The notes beneath the pieces were generated by a model that was given only the letters and a program-made list of their open reading frames with translations, did no database searches and was not told the origin of the DNA. A stretch of DNA of 64,000 bases from Eubacterium ruminantium. Its GTDB lineage: Bacteria; Bacillota; Clostridia; Lachnospirales; Lachnospiraceae. The stretch covers positions 62,001-126,000 of the forward strand of contig NZ_FUXA01000003.1 in NCBI RefSeq assembly GCF_900167085.1, given 5' to 3'. How positions within the stretch are numbered: position 1 is the first letter of the stretch; each line of letters begins with the position of its first letter. Made by a program: the position numbers and the translations under genes. Of this stretch, positions 15,854-24,404 are shown piece after piece.

Positions 15854-18139
15854 TTAGAAATTAGAAAGTTTTAAAACAAACATATCATCCTGAATATCAT
15901 CTGTAGATAAATAGTTAAGACATTCATTTCTAAGATTCTTTATCATTTTGAGTGCTTTATCATACTTTCCACCAAGAGATGCCATGAGAAGCATTACAAC
16001 AAAATTAGCACTTAAGAACTGATTTCCAAGACTGTTCGGTATTAAGAGAACATTTCCCGCCTGGGTATACAGTTTTTCAACCTCCTGATAAAAATCTCTC
16101 TTTCTTTGTCTTAGTCCATCAAATGTTATCTTCATATAATCATCAGGGAAAAAGCCATCATAACACATGATTATCTTTTTCTGAACCCCAACCGGAATCT
16201 TATTGACCGGTATTTCATCAGGCTTAAATGATTCAAGACATGATATCATAATCGTATAATCTATGAGGCTTCCGGTTTTATCAAACTTATCTTTAAGAAT
16301 CTGATTATAATTATAATAAATAAATCCATTGAGTTTATGAGCTATCTTGATCTTATCCTCATCACTCATAAATTTGACGATATCAACAATTCTGTCAAAC
16401 TGTCTATTATCTTCTTCTCTGCTATATACGTAGTCGATAGCGAATTTATCAAATGAAAGATTGAAGACTCTGGCTTCCATATCATAAAATCTATTGTCTA
16501 CAGAAGTAGTTTCTTCTGTTTCTTCTGTTTTGTCTACTATCACTTCTGACTCGGCAGTTTTTTCTACCTCGTCTACTATTACTTCAGAGTTATCAGTAAC
16601 CTCTGCAGATTCTGATAAAGATTCTCCGAGAACTTCTTTAACAATATTTTCTGCCATTTCATCAATACTAGCATCTGAAGTATCCGAATCAGCCATTTTG
16701 TATTTTTCTTCATAAAGCTTCTGGGCTTCTTCCATAATTTTCGCCCATGCATCATCAGCATTATATGAAACCTGATCTTCACCGCTTGTTGAATCAGAAA
16801 TACTGTCTTCAGCATCAAGAAGATCTGATAAATCTTCAACCAAATCTGATGAACTAATTGATTCAGCCGAATTATCAGTAACTACAGTTTCAACCTGGGT
16901 TTCCGATGCAACCGGTTCTACCATTACGAAATTAACATTTGTATTATCTGTCTCTTTCTCTTCAATGTTATTCTCTTCAATGTTATTCTCTTCAATGCTT
17001 GTCTTTTCTGCTTCATCCTTTGCAGAAGCATCGGATTTATTTTCACCATTTATCTGTGATAATGGTGCATCATCTGAGAAAAGTCTGTCACTGAATGACA
17101 TTCTTTCTGATGATAATAAATCATCGATTGAGATATCGGCAGGCTCTTCGTCCTTTACCGGTCCTCTTACTTCATCGATAGATTCTTTCAGTAGTTTTGA
17201 AACGCTGTCATCACCCTTGAGAGAATATTTTGGTTTTTCCTCAGCCACCTTACGGTTAATAGGTCTACCATTCTTCTCATCTCTGACAGCTGCAGCTACT
17301 AGATTAACGAGACTTTCAACTTCTTCATCAGATGAAGAATCTATATCAGCCTCTTCATTACTGTCTTTAATTATCTTTTCATCAACTTCAATCTTCTGAG
17401 AAACATCTCTGAGGCCATTTCCATTTTCATAAGAAACATAATTCTTCTCGACTTCCTCATAAAGATTTTTATATGTTCCTACCAGGCAGTCTTTAGTGAA
17501 AATCTTCTTTGGATTTTCTTTAAGTTCAACAATAAATCTGTAATCCTGAATAATAACAACGCTGACAAAGAATAAAACCGCAAACAGCATCTCGATAAAT
17601 ACCGCTACAGTCATTGCTGATTCCTTAACGATATTCGGAGTATACTTGAGCATATTCTTGTCTATTCTCATAAGTACGATGTAACGAAATACAGGAGCAA
17701 TACATGATACAAGAAGTGGAATAACACATGTTATCCTGTCCATACCGTACCAGACAAATGATACTCCCATAAATATCAATGCAAGTACAACACCAACAGT
17801 CAGTGCTAATACTCCTGCGAATCTGCCTCCGGTATTCTTTATACGTCCGATATAAAGAATTAAAAGTGAAATGCAATTAATTGCACTCATCAATGAATAT
17901 ATGCCTATTGCATATGTACTATAAACTTCTTTCTCTTCATGATTTGTAAAAAATAAGTAACCGATAAATGCTACACAAAGAATTCCAGAAAGATGACTTA
18001 AAAACTCAAAAAATTTTAAAGCTCCCGACTTATATACATTATCGGAAAATATTATCATCAACTGGCTTACCAGAAAAAACACGCCAAGCATATACATGAC
18101 TATCTTGGCATTTTTTTGAAAAGAATTCTCCCTTTCCAC
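15854..18139 (-). CDS. unknown six-TM protein with long acidic linker and C-terminal cytoplasmic domain
   Basis: 761 residues, GTG start after GGGAGG. Six transmembrane helices lie at about 11-31, 43-64, 74-98, 108-130, 136-156 and 173-197. Residues ~240-545 are an acidic, Ser/Glu/Asp-rich region of low complexity, including direct repeats (NIEENNIEE; VIVDE/VIVDK). Residues ~550-761 form a compact, likely helical domain (NLSFDKFAIDYVY, KLNGFIYYNYNQ, LLIPNSLGNQFLSANF). No enzyme motif is visible. It lies between the Ig-like operon and a GH25 muramidase gene, so a surface or envelope role is plausible but inferred only from context. Confidence 0.8.
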   Translation of the reverse strand: MERENSFQKNAKIVMYMLGVFFLVSQLMIIFSDNVYKSGALKFFEFLSHLSGILCVAFIGYLFFTNHEEKEVYSTYAIGIYSLMSAINCISLLILYIGRIKNTGGRFAGVLALTVGVVLALIFMGVSFVWYGMDRITCVIPLLVSCIAPVFRYIVLMRIDKNMLKYTPNIVKESAMTVAVFIEMLFAVLFFVSVVIIQDYRFIVELKENPKKIFTKDCLVGTYKNLYEEVEKNYVSYENGNGLRDVSQKIEVDEKIIKDSNEEADIDSSSDEEVESLVNLVAAAVRDEKNGRPINRKVAEEKPKYSLKGDDSVSKLLKESIDEVRGPVKDEEPADISIDDLLSSERMSFSDRLFSDDAPLSQINGENKSDASAKDEAEKTSIEENNIEENNIEEKETDNTNVNFVMVEPVASETQVETVVTDNSAESISSSDLVEDLSDLLDAEDSISDSTSGEDQVSYNADDAWAKIMEEAQKLYEEKYKMADSDTSDASIDEMAENIVKEVLGESLSESAEVTDNSEVIVDEVEKTAESEVIVDKTEETEETTSVDNRFYDMEARVFNLSFDKFAIDYVYSREEDNRQFDRIVDIVKFMSDEDKIKIAHKLNGFIYYNYNQILKDKFDKTGSLIDYTIMISCLESFKPDEIPVNKIPVGVQKKIIMCYDGFFPDDYMKITFDGLRQRKRDFYQEVEKLYTQAGNVLLIPNSLGNQFLSANFVVMLLMASLGGKYDKALKMIKNLRNECLNYLSTDDIQDDMFVLKLSNF

Positions 18140-18291
18140 TTATAACCTCCCCCTGATCAAATACAAGATTTGCTACAGCGATTCCAATCTATATTCTACT
18201 ATGTAATTACCCCCAATGTCAAATAATATAACCAATTTTAGACACGATTTTAGTATAATTTGACCAATAAAATCACAAGACAAGAATTATA

Positions 18292-19503
18292 TCACTTCAT
18301 TTCATATTTATCTTTGTAAAGAATATTCAGATCCACATCTCCGTCTATTCCATCAATACGTCCCGTACATCCATGCTGCCACATAAAAAAGTGTCCTGAA
18401 TATGATGTTTCGGATGTATAATGCGCAAGCCATACCGGCTGATCATCATTATATTTCCAGATACTTTCAAGATAATATTTGCTTCCGTAAAGGCAGGCTT
18501 CATAGCCCCTATTTTCCAGTTCTTTTGCAAATAATTTAAAGTTAGTATTTATGTCATGGATATTCATGTCATATCTTTCGAAGTCATAAAAATCTTCCCA
18601 GTCATATGCTATCGGCAGATTCAGTTCATCATCACCAAGAACTGTCACAAGATAATCAACGCTATTTCTGATTTCTTCTGCATTTTTCTCTTCAGCATGC
18701 CAGTACACACCCACCTTAAGCCCGGCTGCCTTTGCACCGGCTATATTTCCGATATAATATCTGTCGGTATATAATTCGCCGTCATCATATCCACCGAGTC
18801 TTATATAAACAAATTCACATCCTGCTGCTTTTACAGCATCAAAATCAACAGCATCCTGCCATCTGGAAATATCTATTCCAACAGCACTATTATCGGTTTT
18901 GTAATCATTTATAAAATCAGAAAACTCCTCCTGATAACCGCTATATACATTTTCATCTTCAGTAATACTCGAAACAACATTAAGCTCCATTGTCTCGGAT
19001 GAGCTATGGCCCGCATCATCTGTTATAACGATTTCCAAAGGATATACTCCTTCGACCAAATTATCAAATTCTCCGACAATCTTTATATCAACATCTCTGT
19101 CAACGTCATCCGCATATCCGACATGATCATCTATATCGAAATTGTCTCCCACTTCAATAACAGGAGATGAATCAAATGATAAGAAAAATGGTGCATCATT
19201 ATCTTCATATGTTTCTTCGATCAATTCTTCTGTTGTAATATCTTTATCCTCAGATGATAATCCATTTTTATCACCGGAAGAGTCATTGCCTTCGATAGTT
19301 TCTTCGGTAGTTCCTTCTGTAGTTTCCTCGGTAGTTCCTTCCGTACTTATCACTTCAACAACTGAACTGTCGTAAGCCTTATCATTTTTATCTTTCTTTT
19401 TGGAAAAAACATCCGGAAAAATGTAAATCATAACAGCAAATATGAATCCTGCCACAAGAAGTATTTCCACGATGATCAAGAACACTTTCTTAAGTCTATC
19501 CAT
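18292..19503 (-). CDS. membrane-anchored GH25 muramidase with Ig-like domain
   Basis: 403 residues from the ATG at 19503, which follows GGGGA. An N-terminal transmembrane helix (LIIVEILLVAGFIFAVMIYI) is followed by a Thr/Glu-rich spacer with TTEETTEG repeats. Residues ~105-185 form a DUF5011/Ig-like domain (SPVIEVGDNFDI ... VITDDAGHSSS). The C-terminal ~200 residues are GH25: VGIDISRWQ, GCEFVYIRLG, GVYWHAE and the catalytic YDWED. It would cleave the peptidoglycan N-acetylmuramic acid to N-acetylglucosamine bond outside the membrane. Confidence 0.9.
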   Translation of the reverse strand: MDRLKKVFLIIVEILLVAGFIFAVMIYIFPDVFSKKKDKNDKAYDSSVVEVISTEGTTEETTEGTTEETIEGNDSSGDKNGLSSEDKDITTEELIEETYEDNDAPFFLSFDSSPVIEVGDNFDIDDHVGYADDVDRDVDIKIVGEFDNLVEGVYPLEIVITDDAGHSSSETMELNVVSSITEDENVYSGYQEEFSDFINDYKTDNSAVGIDISRWQDAVDFDAVKAAGCEFVYIRLGGYDDGELYTDRYYIGNIAGAKAAGLKVGVYWHAEEKNAEEIRNSVDYLVTVLGDDELNLPIAYDWEDFYDFERYDMNIHDINTNFKLFAKELENRGYEACLYGSKYYLESIWKYNDDQPVWLAHYTSETSYSGHFFMWQHGCTGRIDGIDGDVDLNILYKDKYEMK

Positions 19504-19542
19504 TGTAAATCCCCGCACATTAAATCGAAAAAACCCTGATAA

Positions 19543-19590
19543 TACTATAGCCCGAAAACAGTTAGATAAACCATTTTCAGGCTATAATAT
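19543..19590 (-). terminator. hairpin downstream of the DUF6465 gene
   Basis: Minus-strand TATAGCCTGAAAA pairs with TTTTCGGGCTATA (one G-U) around a ~14-base loop. There is no immediate T run, so the terminator role is moderately supported. Confidence 0.5.
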
Positions 19591-19620
19591 AATTTATATA
19601 ACTATTCAGTATAGTTTAAT

Positions 19621-20298
19621 TTACAGATCAAAATCTCCCTTGATATCATCAGCTGTATAATAAACCTTACCTGTTTCAGGCTGATAATATACATTAAGAT
19701 CCTTTATAGACTTCTTATCAGCTGCTGCAAGTGCTTTTGCAACGATCTCTTCATCTGTGAAATCTCTTCCCTGATACTGAATGCAAAGTGTAACCTTTGT
19801 CTTTGATGCAGTCTTCTTAACTGCTGCTTTCTTCTCAGCAACCTTAGCTGTTACCTTCTTAGCCTCAGCCTTTACTGCAGCCTTAACTGTCTCAGCCTTC
19901 TTAGCTACTGTTTTCTTAACAGCTTCCTTCTTCTCAGCTGTCTTCTTAGCTGCTGCTTTCTTTGCAGGTGCCTTCTTCTCTTCTGTCTTTACTTCAGCTG
20001 CCTTTGGTTCAGCTTTCTTTGCTACAGCCTTCTTAGGCTCAGCTTTCTTTGCTACAGCCTTCTTAGCAGGCGCCTTCTTCTCGGCAGTTTTCTTTTCAGC
20101 TGGTTTCTTTTCAGCTGTCTTTGGTTCAGCTTTAACTTCTGCTACAACTTCTTTCTTAGGAGCTTCAACTTTTGTTTCGTCCTTCTTTGCAACTGTCTTA
20201 ACTGTTTTTACTACATCGTCCTTCTTCTCCTCAGCTGCCACTTTAGCTGCTGCTGCTTTGGCTGCGAGGTCCTTTGCGCTAGTCTTCTTAACTGCCAT
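19621..20298 (-). CDS. DUF6465 protein with histone-H1-like Lys/Ala-rich tail
   Basis: 225 residues. Residues 1 to ~165 are almost only Ala, Lys, Glu, Val, Thr and Pro, in AKK/AEKK/APAKKA repeats like eukaryotic H1 tails and bacterial HctB/AlgP-type proteins. Residues ~166-225 form a small folded domain (KVTLCIQYQGRDFTDEEIV ... VYYQPETGKVYYTADD) that matches the Lachnospiraceae DUF6465 family. The high positive charge suggests nucleic-acid binding, perhaps nucleoid organisation; this is inference. AATGGAGGG precedes the ATG. It is transcribed alone. Confidence 0.85.
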   Translation of the reverse strand: MAVKKTSAKDLAAKAAAAKVAAEEKKDDVVKTVKTVAKKDETKVEAPKKEVVAEVKAEPKTAEKKPAEKKTAEKKAPAKKAVAKKAEPKKAVAKKAEPKAAEVKTEEKKAPAKKAAAKKTAEKKEAVKKTVAKKAETVKAAVKAEAKKVTAKVAEKKAAVKKTASKTKVTLCIQYQGRDFTDEEIVAKALAAADKKSIKDLNVYYQPETGKVYYTADDIKGDFDL

Positions 20299-20353
20299 TA
20301 GATTTTCCCTCCATTAATGTAAAACTTTAGTTATGTAAACCACGTTGATTATT

Positions 20354-20381
20354 ATTATACAAATACGGGAATAATTTTAAA
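20354..20381 (-). promoter_or_regulatory. candidate promoter of the DUF6465 gene
   Basis: Minus-strand TATAAT (20354-20359) is a consensus -10 about 56 bases before the start codon. TTTAAA sixteen bases upstream is a weak -35. Confidence 0.45.
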
Positions 20382-20487
20382 CTTTTTTTAATATTTATGC
20401 AATACTTTATGAAATTTTCTCTTTTTTACACACTTTTAAACTAAATATTCTGACAATTATAGACATTATGCACAAAATGCATATCTA

Positions 20488-21879
20488 TTATTCTTCAATT
20501 TCTTTTACAATGTCTTTGAAATGCATACCATTTGATGCCTTTAATAATACTGTATCTCCGTCAAAAAGATTATTCTGCAGATATTCTATTGCTTCTTCTA
20601 TTGTCTTCAGGCAGTGAATTTCAATATTTTTGTCTTCACTTGCTGCATTTGCTATATTCTTTGAAAGATCTCCAACTGTAACAAGTATATCGATATTATT
20701 ATTTACGATAAATCTTCCCACGCCTGCATGAAGTTCTGCAGTATTATCTCCGAGTTCAAACATATCACCGAGTACTGCAACTCTTCTTCCGGAAGTTTCA
20801 TGATTCTTCAACACCTCTAATGCAGCCTTCATTGAGTCAGGGCTCGCATTATATGTATCATCAATGATAGTAAAACCGGTCTTTGCCTTTACTACTCTCT
20901 GTCGCTGTCCTTCAAATTTCGAAAGTGATTCAGCCGCCTTTGAAAGATCAAAGCCGAGATGATCTGCCAGCCCCATGGCAACTGTTGCATCGATAACATT
21001 ATGCTTTCCAAATACAGGAATCTTAATAGGAACTTTCTTATCACCATGAATATATGTAAATGATGTTCCCGCCTTAGTCTGTGTTATGTCAACTGCTCTT
21101 ATTTCTGCATCTTCTGTTGTTCCGTAATAAATCTGCTTAACAGGCATTTTGCCTTTTACATCAAGAAGAAGCGGATCATCGGCATTTAAGAAAATAACAC
21201 CATCATTATCCATTCGTGAAGCTATCTTAAGCTTTTCTGTTCTTGTATTCTCTCTGGTCTTGAAGAACTGCTGATGAGCATCTCCAATGACTGTGACAAC
21301 AGCAATATCAGGAAGTGCGATTTCTGCAAGGTCATCCATTTCTCCAAAATCACTTATACCAAGTTCCAATACAGCTAAATCCGATGGATTATCGAGCATC
21401 TTGAAAAGTGTTATTGGTGCTCCTGTCTCGGAATTGAAATTTTTCTCAGTATGATAAACCTTATTCTCTGCTGATAAAGCAGCTGTTATCATCTCTCTTG
21501 TTGTTGTTTTTCCGACACTACCTGTAACAGCTATGACTGTCTTATCGTATTTTTTTCTGATATATCCCCCGAGCATCTGTAATGCTTTAATAGTATTCTC
21601 AACCTTGATGTAAGCCTTACCCGGAATATATGTAGAAAGTTCTCTGTCTGTAAATGTTACATTCGCCTTTTCGAGAGCGCCGTCTATAAATCTGTGGGCG
21701 TCTACGTTTGTCCCAACCAAAGGTACAAATATATCCCTTTCTCCGGCTTCCCTACTGTTCATGCTTATGTCATCAACGGAAATAGCTAATATATCTTTAT
21801 ATTCGCTGCTTCCTTCTTCAGCACCCAGAAGTCTTCCGTTTACAGCTTTAAGAATCTCTTCAACAGTCATATTCTTCAT
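20488..21879 (-). CDS. murF: UDP-N-acetylmuramoyl-tripeptide--D-alanyl-D-alanine ligase
   Basis: 463 residues. ATP-binding TGSVGKTTTREM (~119), the EKNFNSETGAP segment, LELGISDFGEM and the central FLNADDPLL, then TIIDDTYNASPDSM and VAVLGDMFELG of the C-terminal domain, are all MurF features. It adds D-Ala-D-Ala to the UDP-MurNAc tripeptide in the cytoplasm. It stands outside a dcw cluster. AGGAG lies 11 bases before the first ATG. Confidence 0.97.
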   Translation of the reverse strand: MKNMTVEEILKAVNGRLLGAEEGSSEYKDILAISVDDISMNSREAGERDIFVPLVGTNVDAHRFIDGALEKANVTFTDRELSTYIPGKAYIKVENTIKALQMLGGYIRKKYDKTVIAVTGSVGKTTTREMITAALSAENKVYHTEKNFNSETGAPITLFKMLDNPSDLAVLELGISDFGEMDDLAEIALPDIAVVTVIGDAHQQFFKTRENTRTEKLKIASRMDNDGVIFLNADDPLLLDVKGKMPVKQIYYGTTEDAEIRAVDITQTKAGTSFTYIHGDKKVPIKIPVFGKHNVIDATVAMGLADHLGFDLSKAAESLSKFEGQRQRVVKAKTGFTIIDDTYNASPDSMKAALEVLKNHETSGRRVAVLGDMFELGDNTAELHAGVGRFIVNNNIDILVTVGDLSKNIANAASEDKNIEIHCLKTIEEAIEYLQNNLFDGDTVLLKASNGMHFKDIVKEIEE

Positions 21880-21957
21880 TTTGTTTAAATCTCCTGCTAT
21901 CTTTTTCTTTTAATTCCGAGGAATTGCTTCCAGGGATTTATTATATTTATTGTATTT

Positions 21958-22136
21958 CGGTCATTAGTTATTACATTACTGATCATTCCGGTTATTAGTC
22001 ATTCCTGTTATTAGTCATGGTCATCACAGTTACTAGCCATTCCGGTTATTAATATTGACCATCCCGGTTACTCGTCATTACAGTTACTGATCATAACTAT
22101 CATGGTAATCAATAATGATTATCTTGGTCATTAATC
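21958..22136. repeat. degenerate short direct repeats between murF and DJ-1 genes
   Basis: About seven imperfect copies of a unit near CGGTTATTAGTCATTC, spaced 16 or 22 bases apart, fill the gap between murF and the DJ-1 family gene. Typical variants are CTGTTATTAGTCAT, CAGTTACTAGCCATTC and CGGTTACTCGTCATTA. No coding potential and no terminator T run was seen. Confidence 0.7.
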
Positions 22137-22694
22137 AAGATATACTACCTGCTTACCGATCTCAATGGCCTTATCTTTAGAAATAAGCACTTCGATAATC
22201 TTTAGCGCAAAATCAATTGATGTTCCAAGGCCTCTGCTTGTAATGAATTGTCCGTCAACAACTACACTGTCAGTTTTTGGGCAAGCACCTACAAGTCCTT
22301 TTTCAAGTCCCGGATAGCAAGTTGCATTCTTGCCATTTAAAAGTCCTTTTTCTCCATAAACTGTTGGTGCAGCACAAACCGCTGCAAGGTACTTTCCGGC
22401 CTCATTATATTTTCTGATAAGCTGATCAACTTCATTACTCTTTTTAAGATTATTTGTTCCGATATTTCCACCCGGAAGAACGAGCATATCAGCAAGATCT
22501 GCTCCATCTTCACCGATAATATCATTTATTACAAGATCAGTCTTTAATTCAATATTATGTGAACCTAAAATATCTTTTGTATCTTTGATAGATACCATTT
22601 TTATATCTACTTTTGCTCTCCTAAGAAGATCCACTACTGTAAGACCTTCAATCTCTTCAAATCCGTCTGCAACAAGAATATAAACTTTACTCAT
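22131..22694 (-). CDS. DJ-1/PfpI family protein (YajL/ThiJ-like)
   Basis: 187 residues, typical length. The nucleophile elbow AVCAAP (Cys ~111) and the acid DGFEEIE (residues ~10-16) correspond to the Cys-Glu pair of DJ-1. LPGG and GLGTSIDFAL complete the signature. Members act as glyoxalase/deglycase-like or redox-protective enzymes; the substrate is not readable. Strong AGGAGG precedes the ATG. Its 5' untranslated region would be transcribed from, or through, the 13-bp tandem array. Confidence 0.92.
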   Translation of the reverse strand: MSKVYILVADGFEEIEGLTVVDLLRRAKVDIKMVSIKDTKDILGSHNIELKTDLVINDIIGEDGADLADMLVLPGGNIGTNNLKKSNEVDQLIRKYNEAGKYLAAVCAAPTVYGEKGLLNGKNATCYPGLEKGLVGACPKTDSVVVDGQFITSRGLGTSIDFALKIIEVLISKDKAIEIGKQVVYLD

Positions 22695-22721
22695 ACTCGT
22701 CCCTCCTATTTAATACATTTT

Positions 22722-22874
22722 CTTTATATATTCGCTTTATACATTTACTTTATATTTTTGTTTTATATTTTTGTTTTATATTTTCGCTTTATATTTTTGC
22801 TTTATATTTTTGCTTCAAATATTTGATTCATATTTGTTTATACATTTGCTCTATGTATTTATCTTACATGCTTG
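22722..22874. repeat. 13-bp AT-rich tandem repeat array
   Basis: About twelve head-to-tail units with period 13, consensus near CTTTATATTTTTG; units 3-7 are almost identical and the outer ones diverge. It fills most of the 346-base gap between the divergent DJ-1 and CYTH genes. The rest of the gap is AT-rich, with no gene seen. Confidence 0.85.
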
Positions 22875-23040
22875 TTTTCTTATATTGTCTTTTACCTTTT
22901 AAGCCAATATAATTATTACATTGTAGCTAATAAGTTTTTACGGTTTTGCCTGTCCGGCACTGTAAAGGATTATATAACACACAGAAGAATTAACCAAGTA
23001 TTAATTTACTTATTAATCAATCATAAAGGAGAATATATAT

Positions 23041-23520
23041 ATGGAAATCGAACGTAAATTTCTTGTTAAAAACCTGCCGGTAAATTTTGAGTCATACCCT
23101 CATCATATTATTTCCCAGGGCTATATATCCACATCACCTGTTATTCGTATCCGAAGAAGCGACGATAGATATATCCTTACTGTTAAATCCCAAGGTCTTC
23201 TTGCAAGGGAAGAATTCGAAACAGAAATAACCGCTGAGCAGTTTGAGAATCTTTCAAAGAAGGTTGATGGGAATGTCATCTCCAAGATCCGCTATAAGAT
23301 TCCGGAGAAAGACGGTCTCACCATCGAACTGGATATATTTAAGGAAAAGTTTGACGGACTTATCTATGCCGAAGTTGAATTTCCGGACATTGAATCCGCG
23401 CAAAAATATAACCCCCCTGCTTATTTCGGCAGAGAGGTTACGAATAATTCGATTTATCAGAATTCATCACTTTCTTCAATGTCAGATGAAGAGATCAAAA
23501 ACTTTTTCAAATCATTATAA
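23041..23520 (+). CDS. CYTH domain protein (inorganic triphosphatase-like)
   Basis: 159 residues beginning MEIERKFLV, the ExExK metal/triphosphate signature of CYTH enzymes. Arg- and Lys-rich strands (IRIRRSDDRYILTVK, ISKIRYKIP) line the tunnel and alternating acidic strands follow (LTIELDIF, AEVEFPD). Bacterial members mostly hydrolyse tripolyphosphate; adenylate cyclase is the alternative. AAAGGAG lies upstream of the ATG. Confidence 0.93.
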   Translation: MEIERKFLVKNLPVNFESYPHHIISQGYISTSPVIRIRRSDDRYILTVKSQGLLAREEFETEITAEQFENLSKKVDGNVISKIRYKIPEKDGLTIELDIFKEKFDGLIYAEVEFPDIESAQKYNPPAYFGREVTNNSIYQNSSLSSMSDEEIKNFFKSL

Positions 23521-23523
23521 ATT

Positions 23524-24390
23524 CTAGGCATTCAGTTCCTTATCTCCGATATAGTTCGAGAAATAAGCGCTGATTCTTCTAAATGTCAGGAATATACCTA
23601 TAAAACTTACTAAAAGCGGTGGCAACGGAGCATTTAATGCATGATTCAGATTTACGAGAAGAATACCAAGTGTCTGAGAAACCAGACATATTCTCGTAAT
23701 CTCCTGCTCCGTGTGGATATTTCCTGTAACTGCATTTAATCCCTTTGCATAAAATCCGTAGAAGAATGCTAAAATCCAGTATTTAAGAAATACCAGCCCC
23801 ATTCTTATTATGAATGCTAATATCAGTCCTATATATACAAATGGTGTTGCCTGCACAAAGGTATTATTATTCGTTCCATTTGCAAATATTTCCGATACAT
23901 TCCAAGCAAATGAACTGTAATATCTTCCGTTTGTTCCCTGATTCATAACACGGATCTTGCTTTTACCTATGGTAATATAGGTATATCCATCTTTAAGTTT
24001 GCTTATCGGAACCGAGTCTTCAGTAGTATCAAAATAAATCCTGAATTCTCCCATCCTTATATCAAAGGTTCCTTCCGAAACGATCTGGTCATTTTTCACC
24101 ACAAATTCCGGCATCTTTTTTTCAAAGAAATTTTTGAAACCACCAACATTTAAAATGAATATTATGATATTGAGTCCCATAAGCATAAGCGCGACCATAA
24201 AAACTATTATAATAATAAATCTTTTGAATCTACGCTTACTTAGGTCCAGGAAGTCTCTATATCCCTTCGGCTGCGCAATTGCCTGATAGATCATCTGTAT
24301 TAAATTATTACTGTTGCTGATCTTCTCGTTATCATAATCATTATCATCACTACGATCAGGTTCCAGCCTTCTTATATCGTCTTCCTTCAA
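23524..24390 (-). CDS. DUF1189 family membrane protein
   Basis: 288 residues, TTG start eight bases after GGAG. A hydrophilic N-terminus is followed by AQPKGYRDFLDLSKRRF, one transmembrane helix (FIIIIVFMVALMLMGLNIIIF), an external loop, and three to four C-terminal helices. This is the layout of DUF1189 proteins, often found near maltodextrin genes, whose function is not known. It starts 14 bases after the HAD phosphatase and may be the last gene of the riboflavin transcript. Confidence 0.8.
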   Translation of the reverse strand: MKEDDIRRLEPDRSDDNDYDNEKISNSNNLIQMIYQAIAQPKGYRDFLDLSKRRFKRFIIIIVFMVALMLMGLNIIIFILNVGGFKNFFEKKMPEFVVKNDQIVSEGTFDIRMGEFRIYFDTTEDSVPISKLKDGYTYITIGKSKIRVMNQGTNGRYYSSFAWNVSEIFANGTNNNTFVQATPFVYIGLILAFIIRMGLVFLKYWILAFFYGFYAKGLNAVTGNIHTEQEITRICLVSQTLGILLVNLNHALNAPLPPLLVSFIGIFLTFRRISAYFSNYIGDKELNA

Positions 24391-24404
24391 TTGTCCGTCT
24401 CCAT

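Noticed and set aside
19781-20317. 178-residue plus-strand frame rich in Ala/Phe/Ser opposite the DUF6465 gene
   Set aside because: Exact antisense of the Lys/Ala repeat tail; hydrophobic appearance is a by-product of the AAG/GCT repeats.
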